DNA of 64,000 nucleotides. Source: an uncultured Flavobacteriales bacterium (lineage in GTDB: Bacteria > Bacteroidota > Bacteroidia > Flavobacteriales > Crocinitomicaceae). The DNA is taken from assembly GCA_946480815.1 (NCBI GenBank), contig CAMLLB010000002.1, forward strand, positions 1-64,000, written 5' to 3'. Positions 45,034-53,715 of the stretch are shown here, piece after piece; within the stretch, counting starts at the first letter, position 1; each line of letters starts with the position of its first letter. A program made the position numbers and the translations under genes. The notes under the pieces were generated by a model. The model was not told the origin of the DNA and searched no databases. It worked only from the letters and a program-made list of their open reading frames with translations.

Positions 45034-45393
45034 TTAGCCTTTCAATGAAGCGTTTAAACGGGCCAAAAAACCGGTCAATTCTTCCTCCCTGGCTTCCAAA
45101 TCCTTCGCGCTTGCATTTAATTCCTTCCACAACATCAAATCCGCTCCCGTTTCGATAATTATTCTTACACGTTCCGCAACATCCGCTTGTAAGGTATTTG
45201 TTTCCAGTTGCGCTTTTGCAACAGCGAGCCAAAAATTATTGCTCTCCTCCGGTGATTCGATCTTTTGTTTATAAAAGTCTGTCAGCCTATCCATAACCTG
45301 TACTACCGACATAGTTTCATGCAGTGAATAATAATCTGCGATCACCTCACTTGCCGTATCGTTATCTTCTATTCCAACTCCCCAGGTTCCCAT
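45034..45393 (-). CDS. DUF4259-domain protein
   Basis: 119 residues. The N-terminus MGTWGVGIEDNDTASEVIADYYSL matches the DUF4259 pattern (MGxWGxGIxxNDxA). The rest is helical with many acidic residues, ending in an AREEELTGFLARLNASLKG helix. DUF4259 proteins are often found in immunity-like or toxin-neighbourhood contexts, but no toxin is visible here. The adjacent gene (45405) lies 11 bases upstream. Confidence 0.78.
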   Translation of the reverse strand: MGTWGVGIEDNDTASEVIADYYSLHETMSVVQVMDRLTDFYKQKIESPEESNNFWLAVAKAQLETNTLQADVAERVRIIIETGADLMLWKELNASAKDLEAREEELTGFLARLNASLKG

Positions 45394-45404
45394 GTGTTTA
45401 TACT

Positions 45405-45968
45405 TTAAAAATTCGGTTTGAATTTAAAGTAGCTGGTATCGGCTCCAAGTGATTTTGCAAACACTAAAAATTCCTTCATTTTTTTAATATCTGCTAAGAT
45501 ATTACACTCATATTCCTTAACAGATTTCTTAAAGTAGGTATGATTATCAAAAAAACCGTCATTTGACTGAATAATCAGCTCCTCCAGGTTATCAATTCCC
45601 TCCAGTTTGTCTTCCATATAAACAACTGTCTGAAGAACAAGATCCAGGTTGCCGATCAGGCTCTCATTAATGGTTTGAATAATTGCCTGTTGTTTTGCTT
45701 TACCGGCTTCATCATTTAAAGCAGACAGGGACTCGGCTTCTGCAGCTTTGTCCCAATAAAAACTCATAGCATAAATCGGTTCAACATCCACATCTATTAT
45801 TTTACCTATTTGGTCCAGTTCTGCATGTTCATAAAGGAATTCCCGTCTAAGTATTAAATCATTAAACATGTCACTTAGTTCCCATTTCACAAATAAGTTT
45901 AGTTCATCTTTCACTAATTCCTCATCGTTCATTTCAATGGAATTAAATGCACAAATAGCTATTCCCAT
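45405..45968 (-). CDS. Unknown protein upstream of DUF4259 gene
   Basis: 187 residues, cytoplasmic and very acidic, mostly alpha-helical (for example ELDQIGKIIDVDVEP, LVLQTVVYMEDKLEGIDNLEELI). I do not recognise a family. It ends 11 bases before the DUF4259 gene starts, so the two appear to be co-transcribed. Such pairs often include an immunity or immunity-like partner; that is inference only. Confidence 0.6.
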   Translation of the reverse strand: MGIAICAFNSIEMNDEELVKDELNLFVKWELSDMFNDLILRREFLYEHAELDQIGKIIDVDVEPIYAMSFYWDKAAEAESLSALNDEAGKAKQQAIIQTINESLIGNLDLVLQTVVYMEDKLEGIDNLEELIIQSNDGFFDNHTYFKKSVKEYECNILADIKKMKEFLVFAKSLGADTSYFKFKPNF

Positions 45969-46013
45969 AGGGTGTATAATTTTTATGAATGAGTTTAAAT
46001 AGAATAGTTACAA

Positions 46014-46682
46014 TCAGTTATAAATCTTGATAATAGATTGTCTTGAATCAAGCTTTACTCTAATAATGAATGTTTGATTTTTGGGTAAATCAGAAATGTT
46101 CAACTGATTTGTTAGTTTGTTGTTGACAATTGATTTGCCCGAAAGGTCGACTACTTCAAAATGAGCTTCCCGATCCTCTTTCACTTTCAAAACACCTTCC
46201 TTCCATTCCAGAAAAGAAGCATCATTGATCCCGATAGCACCGATTCCATTCGTGGATTGTGTAACAATAAACTCATAGCTGATCGTTTGCACAACCGAAG
46301 GATTGTAAGGATCATAAACATCGAAATAGCAAATCCCATGTCCCGGAGTTCCGTTCAACATGGCACCGATAATTAATTTAGTAGCAAAAGGCTGGTTCGT
46401 CAACAATGTAAAATCGGCACTGTCGCCAACTTCTACATTGGAATGTGAAACCGTTTGATCGTCCATTAAGATCTCCCACTCCGGGGGAATATTGTCAAAA
46501 TGTGTTGCTTTCCATCGTAGTGTTGTATCTACCGAAGCATCCGAAAAGACTTCAATGTACCAATGAGCCGGAGATTGACTCGTTGTTTTCACCAACAGGG
46601 CTGAAGTGTCAGAAACATGGAAAATTTGCGTCCACGAATGGAAGGACAACAAGAAGCCGGCAACAAGGATTGAATTCTTCAT
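46014..46682 (-). CDS. Exported protein with degenerate T9SS-type C-terminal domain
   Basis: 222 residues with signal peptide (ILVAGFLLSFHSWTQI). Residues about 20-135 form a beta-sandwich-like domain. The C-terminal about 70 residues (VKEDREAHFEVVDLSGKSIV to QSIIKIYN) look like a T9SS sorting domain but lack the YPNP start motif. Probably periplasmic or surface; function unknown. Confidence 0.6.
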   Translation of the reverse strand: MKNSILVAGFLLSFHSWTQIFHVSDTSALLVKTTSQSPAHWYIEVFSDASVDTTLRWKATHFDNIPPEWEILMDDQTVSHSNVEVGDSADFTLLTNQPFATKLIIGAMLNGTPGHGICYFDVYDPYNPSVVQTISYEFIVTQSTNGIGAIGINDASFLEWKEGVLKVKEDREAHFEVVDLSGKSIVNNKLTNQLNISDLPKNQTFIIRVKLDSRQSIIKIYN

Positions 46683-46747
46683 AATACTAGATCAAAAAGC
46701 CATCCATACCCATTGGACAAACAGCTTTCTCAAAAGTATTCAAAAAA

Positions 46748-46981
46748 TCATTTCAAAGTGCATTTTGTCTCGGTCTCAATATTCATCCCTCCGGAAACAA
46801 AATTTCCTGAATTATTCAATCCGTTACAGCTGCTCTCAGCTTTCGCCTTAGTATTTTTGAAAGTTCTAACATCACTTGTCTGTAATGAACCATTCATGTA
46901 GTAATCACAAGCGCACTCATAATTCTTTTTGCAGGAAGCGAGAACGATTATAAACAGCAGACCAAGAGTTAATTTTTTCAT
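46748..46981 (-). CDS. Small cysteine-containing lipoprotein
   Basis: 77 residues from ATG 46981; the longer frame starting at 47041 has no signal peptide. Signal and lipobox LASC (KLTLGLLFIIVLASC) with lipidated Cys at position 17. The mature part has four further cysteines (NYECACDYY, SSCNGL, ETKCTLK), suggesting two disulphides. Short secreted lipoprotein of unknown role. Confidence 0.6.
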   Translation of the reverse strand: MKKLTLGLLFIIVLASCKKNYECACDYYMNGSLQTSDVRTFKNTKAKAESSCNGLNNSGNFVSGGMNIETETKCTLK

Positions 46982-47050
46982 AGGCAGTATCATTAATGGA
47001 AGTAAATTTAGGATTATTAATGAATAGTCTTTCTCTGTCACATCATTTTC

Positions 47051-47623
47051 TTATAGCGAGAAAACAAGGAAAGTGCTTCCCAAAACCAGATAACCGAACG
47101 TATAGGTATGTAAATCGAAATCAATGGTTAAGGTATCATCCGAAATAGCCAGAACACTGACTTCTTCCTTCAAATCGGGAATCTGACCTTCTTTCAATTT
47201 GTAAAAAGCCTCTTTTGCACCCCAAATCAGATGCAGCGCATTTTCATCTTCGGAAAAAGAAACTTCACGCTGGTTGCGAAAATAGTCCTGGCCCTGTTTC
47301 AAACGCGAAGAAAAGGATTGAATGTCTATTCCGACAGGTTCGGGGCCCACACTGACCGCAAACCATCCTTTTGCATGAGAAACAGATAAGAACAGTTCCG
47401 GATTTTGTTTAAAATATGGCTGCCCGCTTTCTTTATGACATATTTCAAGTCCATCGCAGCCCAATTCACTGAGCAATGTCCGGACGCCTTCTTTTTCAAC
47501 AACTCGTTTATTTAATCCTCCTGCAATTAGTTGATCATAATCCTCCTTCTTGAAGTAAGCAACGGTAGATTCCGGATTGTTAATAATACTTATCATCGTA
47601 TAAGCTATTGAAATCACTGACAT
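47051..47623 (-). CDS. 4'-phosphopantetheinyl transferase
   Basis: 190 residues. Sfp/AcpS-type enzyme attaching the phosphopantetheine arm to acyl carrier proteins. The two hallmark motifs are GIDIQ (residues 98-102; normally GxDIE) and WGAKEAF (134-140). Start ATG at 47623; an in-frame ATG at codon 10 is also possible. It sits divergently, 45 bases from the C45 gene, at the edge of the pigment locus and would activate the ACP encoded at 63931. No dedicated promoter box is seen on its side. Confidence 0.88.
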   Translation of the reverse strand: MSVISIAYTMISIINNPESTVAYFKKEDYDQLIAGGLNKRVVEKEGVRTLLSELGCDGLEICHKESGQPYFKQNPELFLSVSHAKGWFAVSVGPEPVGIDIQSFSSRLKQGQDYFRNQREVSFSEDENALHLIWGAKEAFYKLKEGQIPDLKEEVSVLAISDDTLTIDFDLHTYTFGYLVLGSTFLVFSL

Positions 47624-47640
47624 TCAGCTCAAAAATAGCG

Positions 47641-47648
47641 TATATTTG
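47641..47648 (+). promoter_or_regulatory. -7 box for C45/ligase operon
   Basis: TATATTTG matches TAnnTTTG 20 bases before the GTG start at 47669. No -33 TTG lies at the expected distance. It would give a very short leader. Confidence 0.4.
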
Positions 47649-47668
47649 TACTCAATTATTCAATACGT

Positions 47669-49342
47669 GTGATCAAAACCCTTTTAAAATACCTATTTCG
47701 TCTGATTTGGATTCCAACAGAAATCCTTTTTGCATTCATTTTTGTATTGTTTACAATCGTGTTGTTTAATGCCCAGATTGACACACCAGAAGTTCCGGAA
47801 ATCCATATAGGAGAACGAAAACAAGTAGGGAAAGATCATTATGTTCTGGGGAATTCCTACCTGAAAAAGAACAAATTCGGTGTTTGGGAAATGTACCTGG
47901 AAGGCGAACCTTATGAACGTGGAGTCATCTACGGAAAATTGGCCAAAGAATTGGTGCAGGAACAGGAAGACATTTTTGTTGGGCAAATCAATAATTTCCT
48001 GCCGAATAAATTGTGGCGACATGTCATTAAATTGATGGTCGGGTTTTTCAACAGTGATCTGCCGGAGAATATCCCATTGGAAAATCAGCAGGAGATTTAC
48101 GGAATTTCCCTGGCTTTCTCTGACCGTTACGATTACATCGCTTCAAAATACACACGTATTCTCAATTATCACGCAGCACACGACATCGGGCATGCTTTGA
48201 ATGATTATAGTGTAGTCGGTTGTACTTCTTTTGTTGTGAAAGGCAATAAAAGTGAGAATAAAGAATTATTGGTCGGAAGAAATTTCGATTTCTATGTGGG
48301 CGATGATTTTGCGAAGAATAAACTGATCATTTTTGTTAATCCAAGCAAAGGATATCAATTTACTTCCTATTCCTGGGCCGGGTTCACGGGTGTTGCATCC
48401 GGAATGAACGAGAAAGGATTGACTGTTACGATCAACGCTTCCAAATCCGATCTCCCAACGAGTTCAAAAATGCCGATTTCCCTGCTTGCACGTGAGATTC
48501 TTCAATATGCAAAAAACATCGATGAGGCAGTTGCCATCGCCAAAAAACGAAACACCTTTGTTTCCGAAACGTTGATGGTTTCTTCTGCTGCGGACGGAAA
48601 AGCAGTTCTGATTGAAAAATCACCGAAAAAACTGGGAGTATATGAAAGCGGAACCGATGTATTGGTCTGCGCGAACCATTATCAATCCGGTTCTTTCAAA
48701 AAAGATCAGATCAATGTGAAGAACATCGCGCAAAGTGATTCCAAATACCGCTTTGATCGCATGAATCAACTGCTTTCAGGGTCAAAACCCCTGAGTACTT
48801 TTGGAGCAGCTTCCATCCTGAGAGACCAGGAAGCACAGAACGGCGATACGCTTGGAATGGGAAATCCAAGGGCATTGAACCAATTGCAGGCACATCACAG
48901 CGTAGTCATGCAACCGGAAAGCAGATTGTATTTCGTTTCCAGTACGGATTATCAATTAGGCACTTTCCTGGGATACGATTTGACAAAAACCTTCAAAACA
49001 AAGCATATCCAATTGGTTGATTCCATTCCGCAGGATCCGTTCCTAAGCTCAGATGCATACCGAAAATTCAAGGCATTTAAATCCGTGAAACAGCAAATTT
49101 CAGCATACCTGATGTTTGATAAAACATTGGATCTTTCTAACAAAGAAGTCTCTGAATTCATTGCAAATAACTCGGAATCTTATGTGACTTATGAGCAATT
49201 AGGGAAGTACTTCCAGAAGAAGAAACAACTCAAAAAAGCAATTTATTATTATCAAATTGCCCTTACCAAACGGGTTGCTTCACCTCAGATTGAAGAAGAA
49301 TTGCGAAATTTGATCAAAGAATGTCGAAAAAATGGAAAATAG
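47669..49342 (+). CDS. C45-family (acyl-CoA:6-APA acyltransferase-like) Ntn hydrolase, membrane-anchored
   Basis: 557 residues, GTG start. An N-terminal membrane helix (about 13-33) is followed by the Ntn-hydrolase domain with catalytic cysteine Cys185 in VVGCTSFVV, then GRNFDFYVG and GMNEKGLTVTINAS, which are C45-like. The C-terminus adds a tetratricopeptide-like region (YEQLGKYFQKKKQLKKAIYYYQIAL). Family members deacylate or transfer acyl groups. Next to a CoA-ligase-like gene (11-base overlap) and a pigment locus, so it may transfer the polyene acyl chain to its final acceptor; that role is inference. Confidence 0.8.
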   Translation: MIKTLLKYLFRLIWIPTEILFAFIFVLFTIVLFNAQIDTPEVPEIHIGERKQVGKDHYVLGNSYLKKNKFGVWEMYLEGEPYERGVIYGKLAKELVQEQEDIFVGQINNFLPNKLWRHVIKLMVGFFNSDLPENIPLENQQEIYGISLAFSDRYDYIASKYTRILNYHAAHDIGHALNDYSVVGCTSFVVKGNKSENKELLVGRNFDFYVGDDFAKNKLIIFVNPSKGYQFTSYSWAGFTGVASGMNEKGLTVTINASKSDLPTSSKMPISLLAREILQYAKNIDEAVAIAKKRNTFVSETLMVSSAADGKAVLIEKSPKKLGVYESGTDVLVCANHYQSGSFKKDQINVKNIAQSDSKYRFDRMNQLLSGSKPLSTFGAASILRDQEAQNGDTLGMGNPRALNQLQAHHSVVMQPESRLYFVSSTDYQLGTFLGYDLTKTFKTKHIQLVDSIPQDPFLSSDAYRKFKAFKSVKQQISAYLMFDKTLDLSNKEVSEFIANNSESYVTYEQLGKYFQKKKQLKKAIYYYQIALTKRVASPQIEEELRNLIKECRKNGK

Positions 49343-50573
49343 TAAAGTACTTGAGCAAGTAGTTAACACCATTCACTATGCTGTAAAGCATGCTCCATTT
49401 TATCAAAAACATTTCTCAAAAAACATACTGGAACAGTTGAATTGGGAGAATTTCAAAACACTTCCCTTTACTTCGAAGGAAGATTTGTCTCAAAGTAACC
49501 GGGATTTTTTGTGTGTCCCTTCCAACCAAATTGCTGAATATGTAACTACTTCCGGTACTTCCGGAAAACCGGTTACTATTTACCTCACAAAGAACGATTT
49601 ACTTCGTTTGGCAAAGAACGAAAAGGAATCTTTTGAACTTACAGGCGCAAAAGCAGGAGATCTTTTCCAGTTGATGACTACCATCGACAAACAATTCATG
49701 GCCGGATTGGCTTATTATTTAGGAGTTCAGGAGTTAAATGCCGGAATGATCCGCATTGGTCCGGGAGTTCCTGCTTTGCAATGGAATTCGATCCTGGAAA
49801 ACAGGCCGACTATTCTAATAGCAGTACCCAGCTTTTTGATCAACCTCATCGACTATGCGAAACAAAATGGCATTGATATAAACAACACTTCTGTTCGTGC
49901 GGCCATTTGTATCGGTGAACCGATCCGGGAAGATGATCTATCCGAAAATGTACTTGCAAAACGCATTCACGCTGATTGGAATATTGAATTGTTTTCTACC
50001 TATGCATCAACCGAAATGGGTGCTGCTTTTACAGAATGCGCTGCACATCAAGGTGGCCATTTGAATGAAGAACTGATCTTTCTGGAAGTATTGGACGAAG
50101 ATGGGAATGAAGTCCCACACGGTGAGAAAGGTGAAATTGTTGTCACTACGCTTGGAACTGAAGGAACTCCGTTGATCCGTTATAAAACAGGCGATGTGGC
50201 GCGTATTTACAGGGAAGTATGCCCTTGTGGAAGAACCTCTCCGCGCGTGGGGCCGATCCTGGGTCGCAAGAATCAAATGATCAAGTTTAAGGGAACGACT
50301 ATTTTCCCTCCTTCCATTTACGAAATCTTTGACAGCAGGTCGGAAATCAGTTGTTACAAAATTGAAGTTGCGAAGGATTACTTAGGGCACGATACGATTA
50401 CGATCCTGTTGGAAAACCGGATTGAACATGCCCCCGTAATGAGCCAGATTATTGAAGAATGCAAAGCAAAATTGCGCGTAGTGCCGCATTTTGTATTCCT
50501 GGAAACGGATTACCTGAGAAGCCAGGTATTCAAAAACCACATGCGGAAACCGGAAAAAATCGTGTTTAAATAA
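49332..50573 (+). CDS. Phenylacetate-CoA ligase-like AMP-forming enzyme
   Basis: 413 residues. ANL-family adenylating enzyme with P-loop-like motif TTSGTSGKPVTIY (about 72-84), FSTYASTEMGAAF, and the Y/LIRYKTGDVARI hinge region; shorter than acyl-CoA synthetases and closest in pattern to PaaK-type ligases. Overlaps the C45 gene by 11 bases. In the pigment locus it is expected to activate an aromatic acid (for example a coumarate-type starter) as CoA or ACP thioester; substrate is inferred from neighbours. Confidence 0.85.
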   Translation: MENSKVLEQVVNTIHYAVKHAPFYQKHFSKNILEQLNWENFKTLPFTSKEDLSQSNRDFLCVPSNQIAEYVTTSGTSGKPVTIYLTKNDLLRLAKNEKESFELTGAKAGDLFQLMTTIDKQFMAGLAYYLGVQELNAGMIRIGPGVPALQWNSILENRPTILIAVPSFLINLIDYAKQNGIDINNTSVRAAICIGEPIREDDLSENVLAKRIHADWNIELFSTYASTEMGAAFTECAAHQGGHLNEELIFLEVLDEDGNEVPHGEKGEIVVTTLGTEGTPLIRYKTGDVARIYREVCPCGRTSPRVGPILGRKNQMIKFKGTTIFPPSIYEIFDSRSEISCYKIEVAKDYLGHDTITILLENRIEHAPVMSQIIEECKAKLRVVPHFVFLETDYLRSQVFKNHMRKPEKIVFK

Positions 50574-50977
50574 ACTGCATTGGACTGACCTGAATGGCAT
50601 CCCATTTTTTTACCACAAATACACAAATTTTTTGAAACGCCTACCGGTCGTTTCTTTACTCTCACAGGGCCACTGGTAAGGGGAATTATGTATTTAAGTC
50701 AGGTGATTTCAGATGATACATTTTTTTTGAGTGTTCGAATTTGCTTTAAATGGTTCTAAATTTGCATGTTCGCGATATTGCGAACAGCCCTTTGTTTAAC
50801 TGGGATTCAGCTAAAAAATGTCTGAATTTTTGGATAGAATTTATTGATGCTTTTGTTGTTATCTGATTAAAGTACATAATTCCCACTGGTAAGCGCCCTT
50901 TTTTATTTGCGCATTTGTGGGAAAATAAAAAAGGGGCACGATGAATCGTGCCCCGCGTATTGAATTTCATTTAATGT
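50574..50977. other. Convergent intergenic region with inverted repeat
   Basis: About 400 bases between two convergent genes. GGGAATTATGTA (50681-50692) is repeated as TACATAATTCCC (50873-50884), 12 bp inverted. CCACTGGTAAG occurs at 50670-50680 and 50883-50893 in direct orientation. A hairpin TGTTCGC/GCGAACA is at 50768-50787. No ORF or RNA is supported. It could be a remnant of a small mobile element. Confidence 0.6.
50933..50954 (-). terminator. Intrinsic terminator of the pigment minus operon
   Basis: GGGGCACGAT (50933-50942) pairs with ATCGTGCCCC (50945-50954), loop GA. On the minus strand a TTTTTTATTTTC run follows. It lies 24 bases past the stop at 50978 and ends the four-gene operon. 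Confidence 0.8.
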
Positions 50978-52198
50978 TTACATTTTCACCACGTGTGCAA
51001 CTGCATTTACAAGCGTATTGTGCTTCTTCACGAATGGATTGGTTTCATCCCAAACATAACCTGCCAATACCGAGCAGATTTGTTGCCTGATCGTTTCGTC
51101 TACTTTCTCACTGAAGAAAATATCGCCCAATGTTCCTTCGTACCATGCAAGTACATAAGTTCTGAACACATCAATTCCTTTCTTCAAAACTACACTGTAA
51201 TCATTCTCCCAATCTACCTGTTCTCCGTTCAATTGCTTCGCAACCAGCGTTGCAGCCTTGTATCCGGAAGAAATTGCTAAAGTCACCCCCGAACTAAAGA
51301 TCGGATCAAGGAATTCCGTACTGTTTCCGCATAGAACATAACCTTCACCATAAACTTGTTTTACAGAAACCGCATAATTTACGATCAAGCGCGGCTCGAA
51401 CATGAATTCTACACCATCGTAACGACCATTCAATCCAGGGAATTCAGCTACTTTTTGCTTGAATAGCTTTCCGCCATCTGCGTAACATTCTTCTACAAAA
51501 TCTTTATCCCCAACAATACCAACAGAAGCTGTCCCGTCTGAAAAAGGAATGGACCAGATCCATGCAGTATTGTCATTGAACGCGTGAACGAAAATATTTC
51601 TCCCGTCTTCCGGAGTTCTTCTTGTATCATCCAGGTGAGCGAAAACAGCTCCACGCGGTGGTGTAGAAACAGGGACCTCCAAATTAAACATTTGTGGAAG
51701 CACACGTCCGTATCCACTCGCATCCATTACGAAACGACAATGAACTTCGTGAATATCCCCGTTTTTATCCCGGTAAGTAACTACTTGTTTAGCAGCAGAT
51801 GTTTTTACGTCCGTTACTTCAGCCTGGAATTCCACTTCCGCACCTTGTTTTTCTACTTCTTTAATCAGGGTGTAATCAAAATCTGCACGTTTTACCTGGA
51901 AAGTATAAGACCATCCTTTTGAAAACTGGTTCTCAAACAGGAAGTCACAACGTTCTCCATCGTGGTAAAAACAAGCTCCGGTCTTCACCTGGAATTTCAA
52001 TGCTTCCACAGCAGGAAGAAGATTCAGATCATCCAAATAATCCATACTGTGAGGTAATAAGCTTTCACCGATGACAAATCTTGGAAATTGCATTTTCTCC
52101 AAAACCAAAACCTTTAGTCCTTCTTTGATCAATTTAGAGGAAGCTACAGAACCTGCCGGACCTGCGCCAATTACAACAACATCAACTTCTTTAGTCAT
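50978..52198 (-). CDS. FAD-dependent oxidoreductase with flavin-halogenase signatures
   Basis: 406 residues. Flavin site GAGPAGSVASSKL (11-23); GESLLPHSMDYL; FQVKTGACF with Lys72 matching the conserved catalytic lysine of FADH2-dependent halogenases; and WIWSIP (213-218) matching the halogenase WxWxIP motif. Aligns by memory with phenol/pyrrole halogenase-like and pigment-locus monooxygenases. It overlaps the end of the upstream gene by 8 bases and is last in the operon. Activity could be ring hydroxylation or chlorination/bromination of the aryl head group; not decided. Confidence 0.82.
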   Translation of the reverse strand: MTKEVDVVVIGAGPAGSVASSKLIKEGLKVLVLEKMQFPRFVIGESLLPHSMDYLDDLNLLPAVEALKFQVKTGACFYHDGERCDFLFENQFSKGWSYTFQVKRADFDYTLIKEVEKQGAEVEFQAEVTDVKTSAAKQVVTYRDKNGDIHEVHCRFVMDASGYGRVLPQMFNLEVPVSTPPRGAVFAHLDDTRRTPEDGRNIFVHAFNDNTAWIWSIPFSDGTASVGIVGDKDFVEECYADGGKLFKQKVAEFPGLNGRYDGVEFMFEPRLIVNYAVSVKQVYGEGYVLCGNSTEFLDPIFSSGVTLAISSGYKAATLVAKQLNGEQVDWENDYSVVLKKGIDVFRTYVLAWYEGTLGDIFFSEKVDETIRQQICSVLAGYVWDETNPFVKKHNTLVNAVAHVVKM

Positions 52199-53714
52199 AC
52201 ATTTTGATTTTTTCTATTACTTGCTTATTATTTACAAAATTAAAAGATGTTACAAGAGCACCAATGGTCGCACCCAAAATTCCATGAAAAATGATGTTCT
52301 GACCAGTCAAAAATAAATTCGGAATGTGCGTCTTTGTATTGATCTGTGTCCGGTGTGTGTGTTTGAAATCTTTCTGTATCCCATACATCGATCCGTCCGG
52401 AGTGGAAACATAGTCCCTGTATGTAATGGGAGTGGAAGAATAACAATTTTTTATTTTGGAGCGGATTCCCGGAAAGCGTTCTTCAATGCGTTTCAGTGTT
52501 CGCTCCTCGCAGATTTTTTTAAATGCTTCGTATGATTCCTCACGGGTTCCTTCTTTCACAATGGTCCGAACGGAATTTTCCCACTTCTTAAACTCATTAA
52601 AGTCGAGGTAACACATCACTGAAATGGATTCTGCGAATTCTTTCGTGTTTTTGGAAACCTGTGCAGATGTAAAGGTCATTTGAGGCCAGGAATCATTAAA
52701 CCGGAACTCTTCGTCCCAAATATTATCGGTATAATAATCGTAGTAGTTCGAATTGAAATACGGAAGCGTGTTTTCATGAAGTGATAAATAGATCATGAAT
52801 GATGCGATCGTATTCGGAAGCGCATTCACCCGATTTGCATAGGCTGCTTTAAAGCGATCTTTTCCGAACAGGCTAACGGTTTCTTTCGGGTGCATGTTAG
52901 AAATCACAAAATCACAGTCAAATTGACTCCCATCTGAACAAATAAGCGACTTGATTGTTCCCGATTCGTTGAAATTCGCTCCCACCACTTCCTTTCTTCT
53001 CAAAACCTCTCCGCCATTTGCGGCAATCTTCTTCATCAATAGTTTTGCAATCTGAGAGCCTCCGTTTACGAAGCGGTAACTTCCTTTTATAAAACTGTTC
53101 AAGATCAATGCTACGACGTAGAATGGAGTCACTCCTTTCAATCCTGCATACAAGGGGCCTGAACCTAAAATTACTTTGATTAAATCCTGATTATCAGTTA
53201 ATGTTGCAAGGTGTTCCCAGGCTCCCACTTCCAGCACTTCATTGTGCTCCACGTAATTAATTTCCGATTCCAGTTCGATATTGTAAAGCGGAAAATAGGT
53301 GCAATACAGCTTCAATTGGTCTACAATTCTATCAACATCTTCCGTATTGTCCGGAAAACTGCGTTTTAACTGGGTTCTAAAATTCCCGTAACCCATTCCA
53401 TGGCTGGCAGTCACTCCATTTGATAAACGGACGATATCAAACGCATCTTGATCCAAACGGTGCATTTCCAAATCATCATAGATCTCCAAATACTTGAAGA
53501 TTTGATACAGGTTTTCTCCTTTATCCAGTCCCCCGACATAATGAACACCCGTATCAAATATTTTTTTGTCGCGGCTAAAAACCTGCAATGAACCACCAAT
53601 CTGGTGATTTTTCTCCAGGACCTGTACGTGATAACCATGTTTAGCCAATATCAGACCGCTCACCAAGCCACCGATACCACTTCCTATTACCACTATTTTT
53701 TGTCCTGGGTTCAA
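52191..53714 (-). CDS. CrtI/CrtISO-like FAD-dependent oxidoreductase 2
   Basis: 507 residues. Dinucleotide-binding motif IVVIGSGIGGLVSGLILAK at the N-terminus, then ETVSLFGK, TFTSAQVSKNT and a C-terminal TGQNIIFHGILGAT flavin site. Family: phytoene desaturases, carotenoid isomerases and their aryl-polyene relatives. Begins with TTG at 53714, only 1 base past the stop of the MMPL fusion; no better start exists because the flavin motif begins at residue 7. Likely acts on the polyene chain. Confidence 0.85.
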   Translation of the reverse strand: MNPGQKIVVIGSGIGGLVSGLILAKHGYHVQVLEKNHQIGGSLQVFSRDKKIFDTGVHYVGGLDKGENLYQIFKYLEIYDDLEMHRLDQDAFDIVRLSNGVTASHGMGYGNFRTQLKRSFPDNTEDVDRIVDQLKLYCTYFPLYNIELESEINYVEHNEVLEVGAWEHLATLTDNQDLIKVILGSGPLYAGLKGVTPFYVVALILNSFIKGSYRFVNGGSQIAKLLMKKIAANGGEVLRRKEVVGANFNESGTIKSLICSDGSQFDCDFVISNMHPKETVSLFGKDRFKAAYANRVNALPNTIASFMIYLSLHENTLPYFNSNYYDYYTDNIWDEEFRFNDSWPQMTFTSAQVSKNTKEFAESISVMCYLDFNEFKKWENSVRTIVKEGTREESYEAFKKICEERTLKRIEERFPGIRSKIKNCYSSTPITYRDYVSTPDGSMYGIQKDFKHTHRTQINTKTHIPNLFLTGQNIIFHGILGATIGALVTSFNFVNNKQVIEKIKMYD

Positions 53715-53715
53715 C

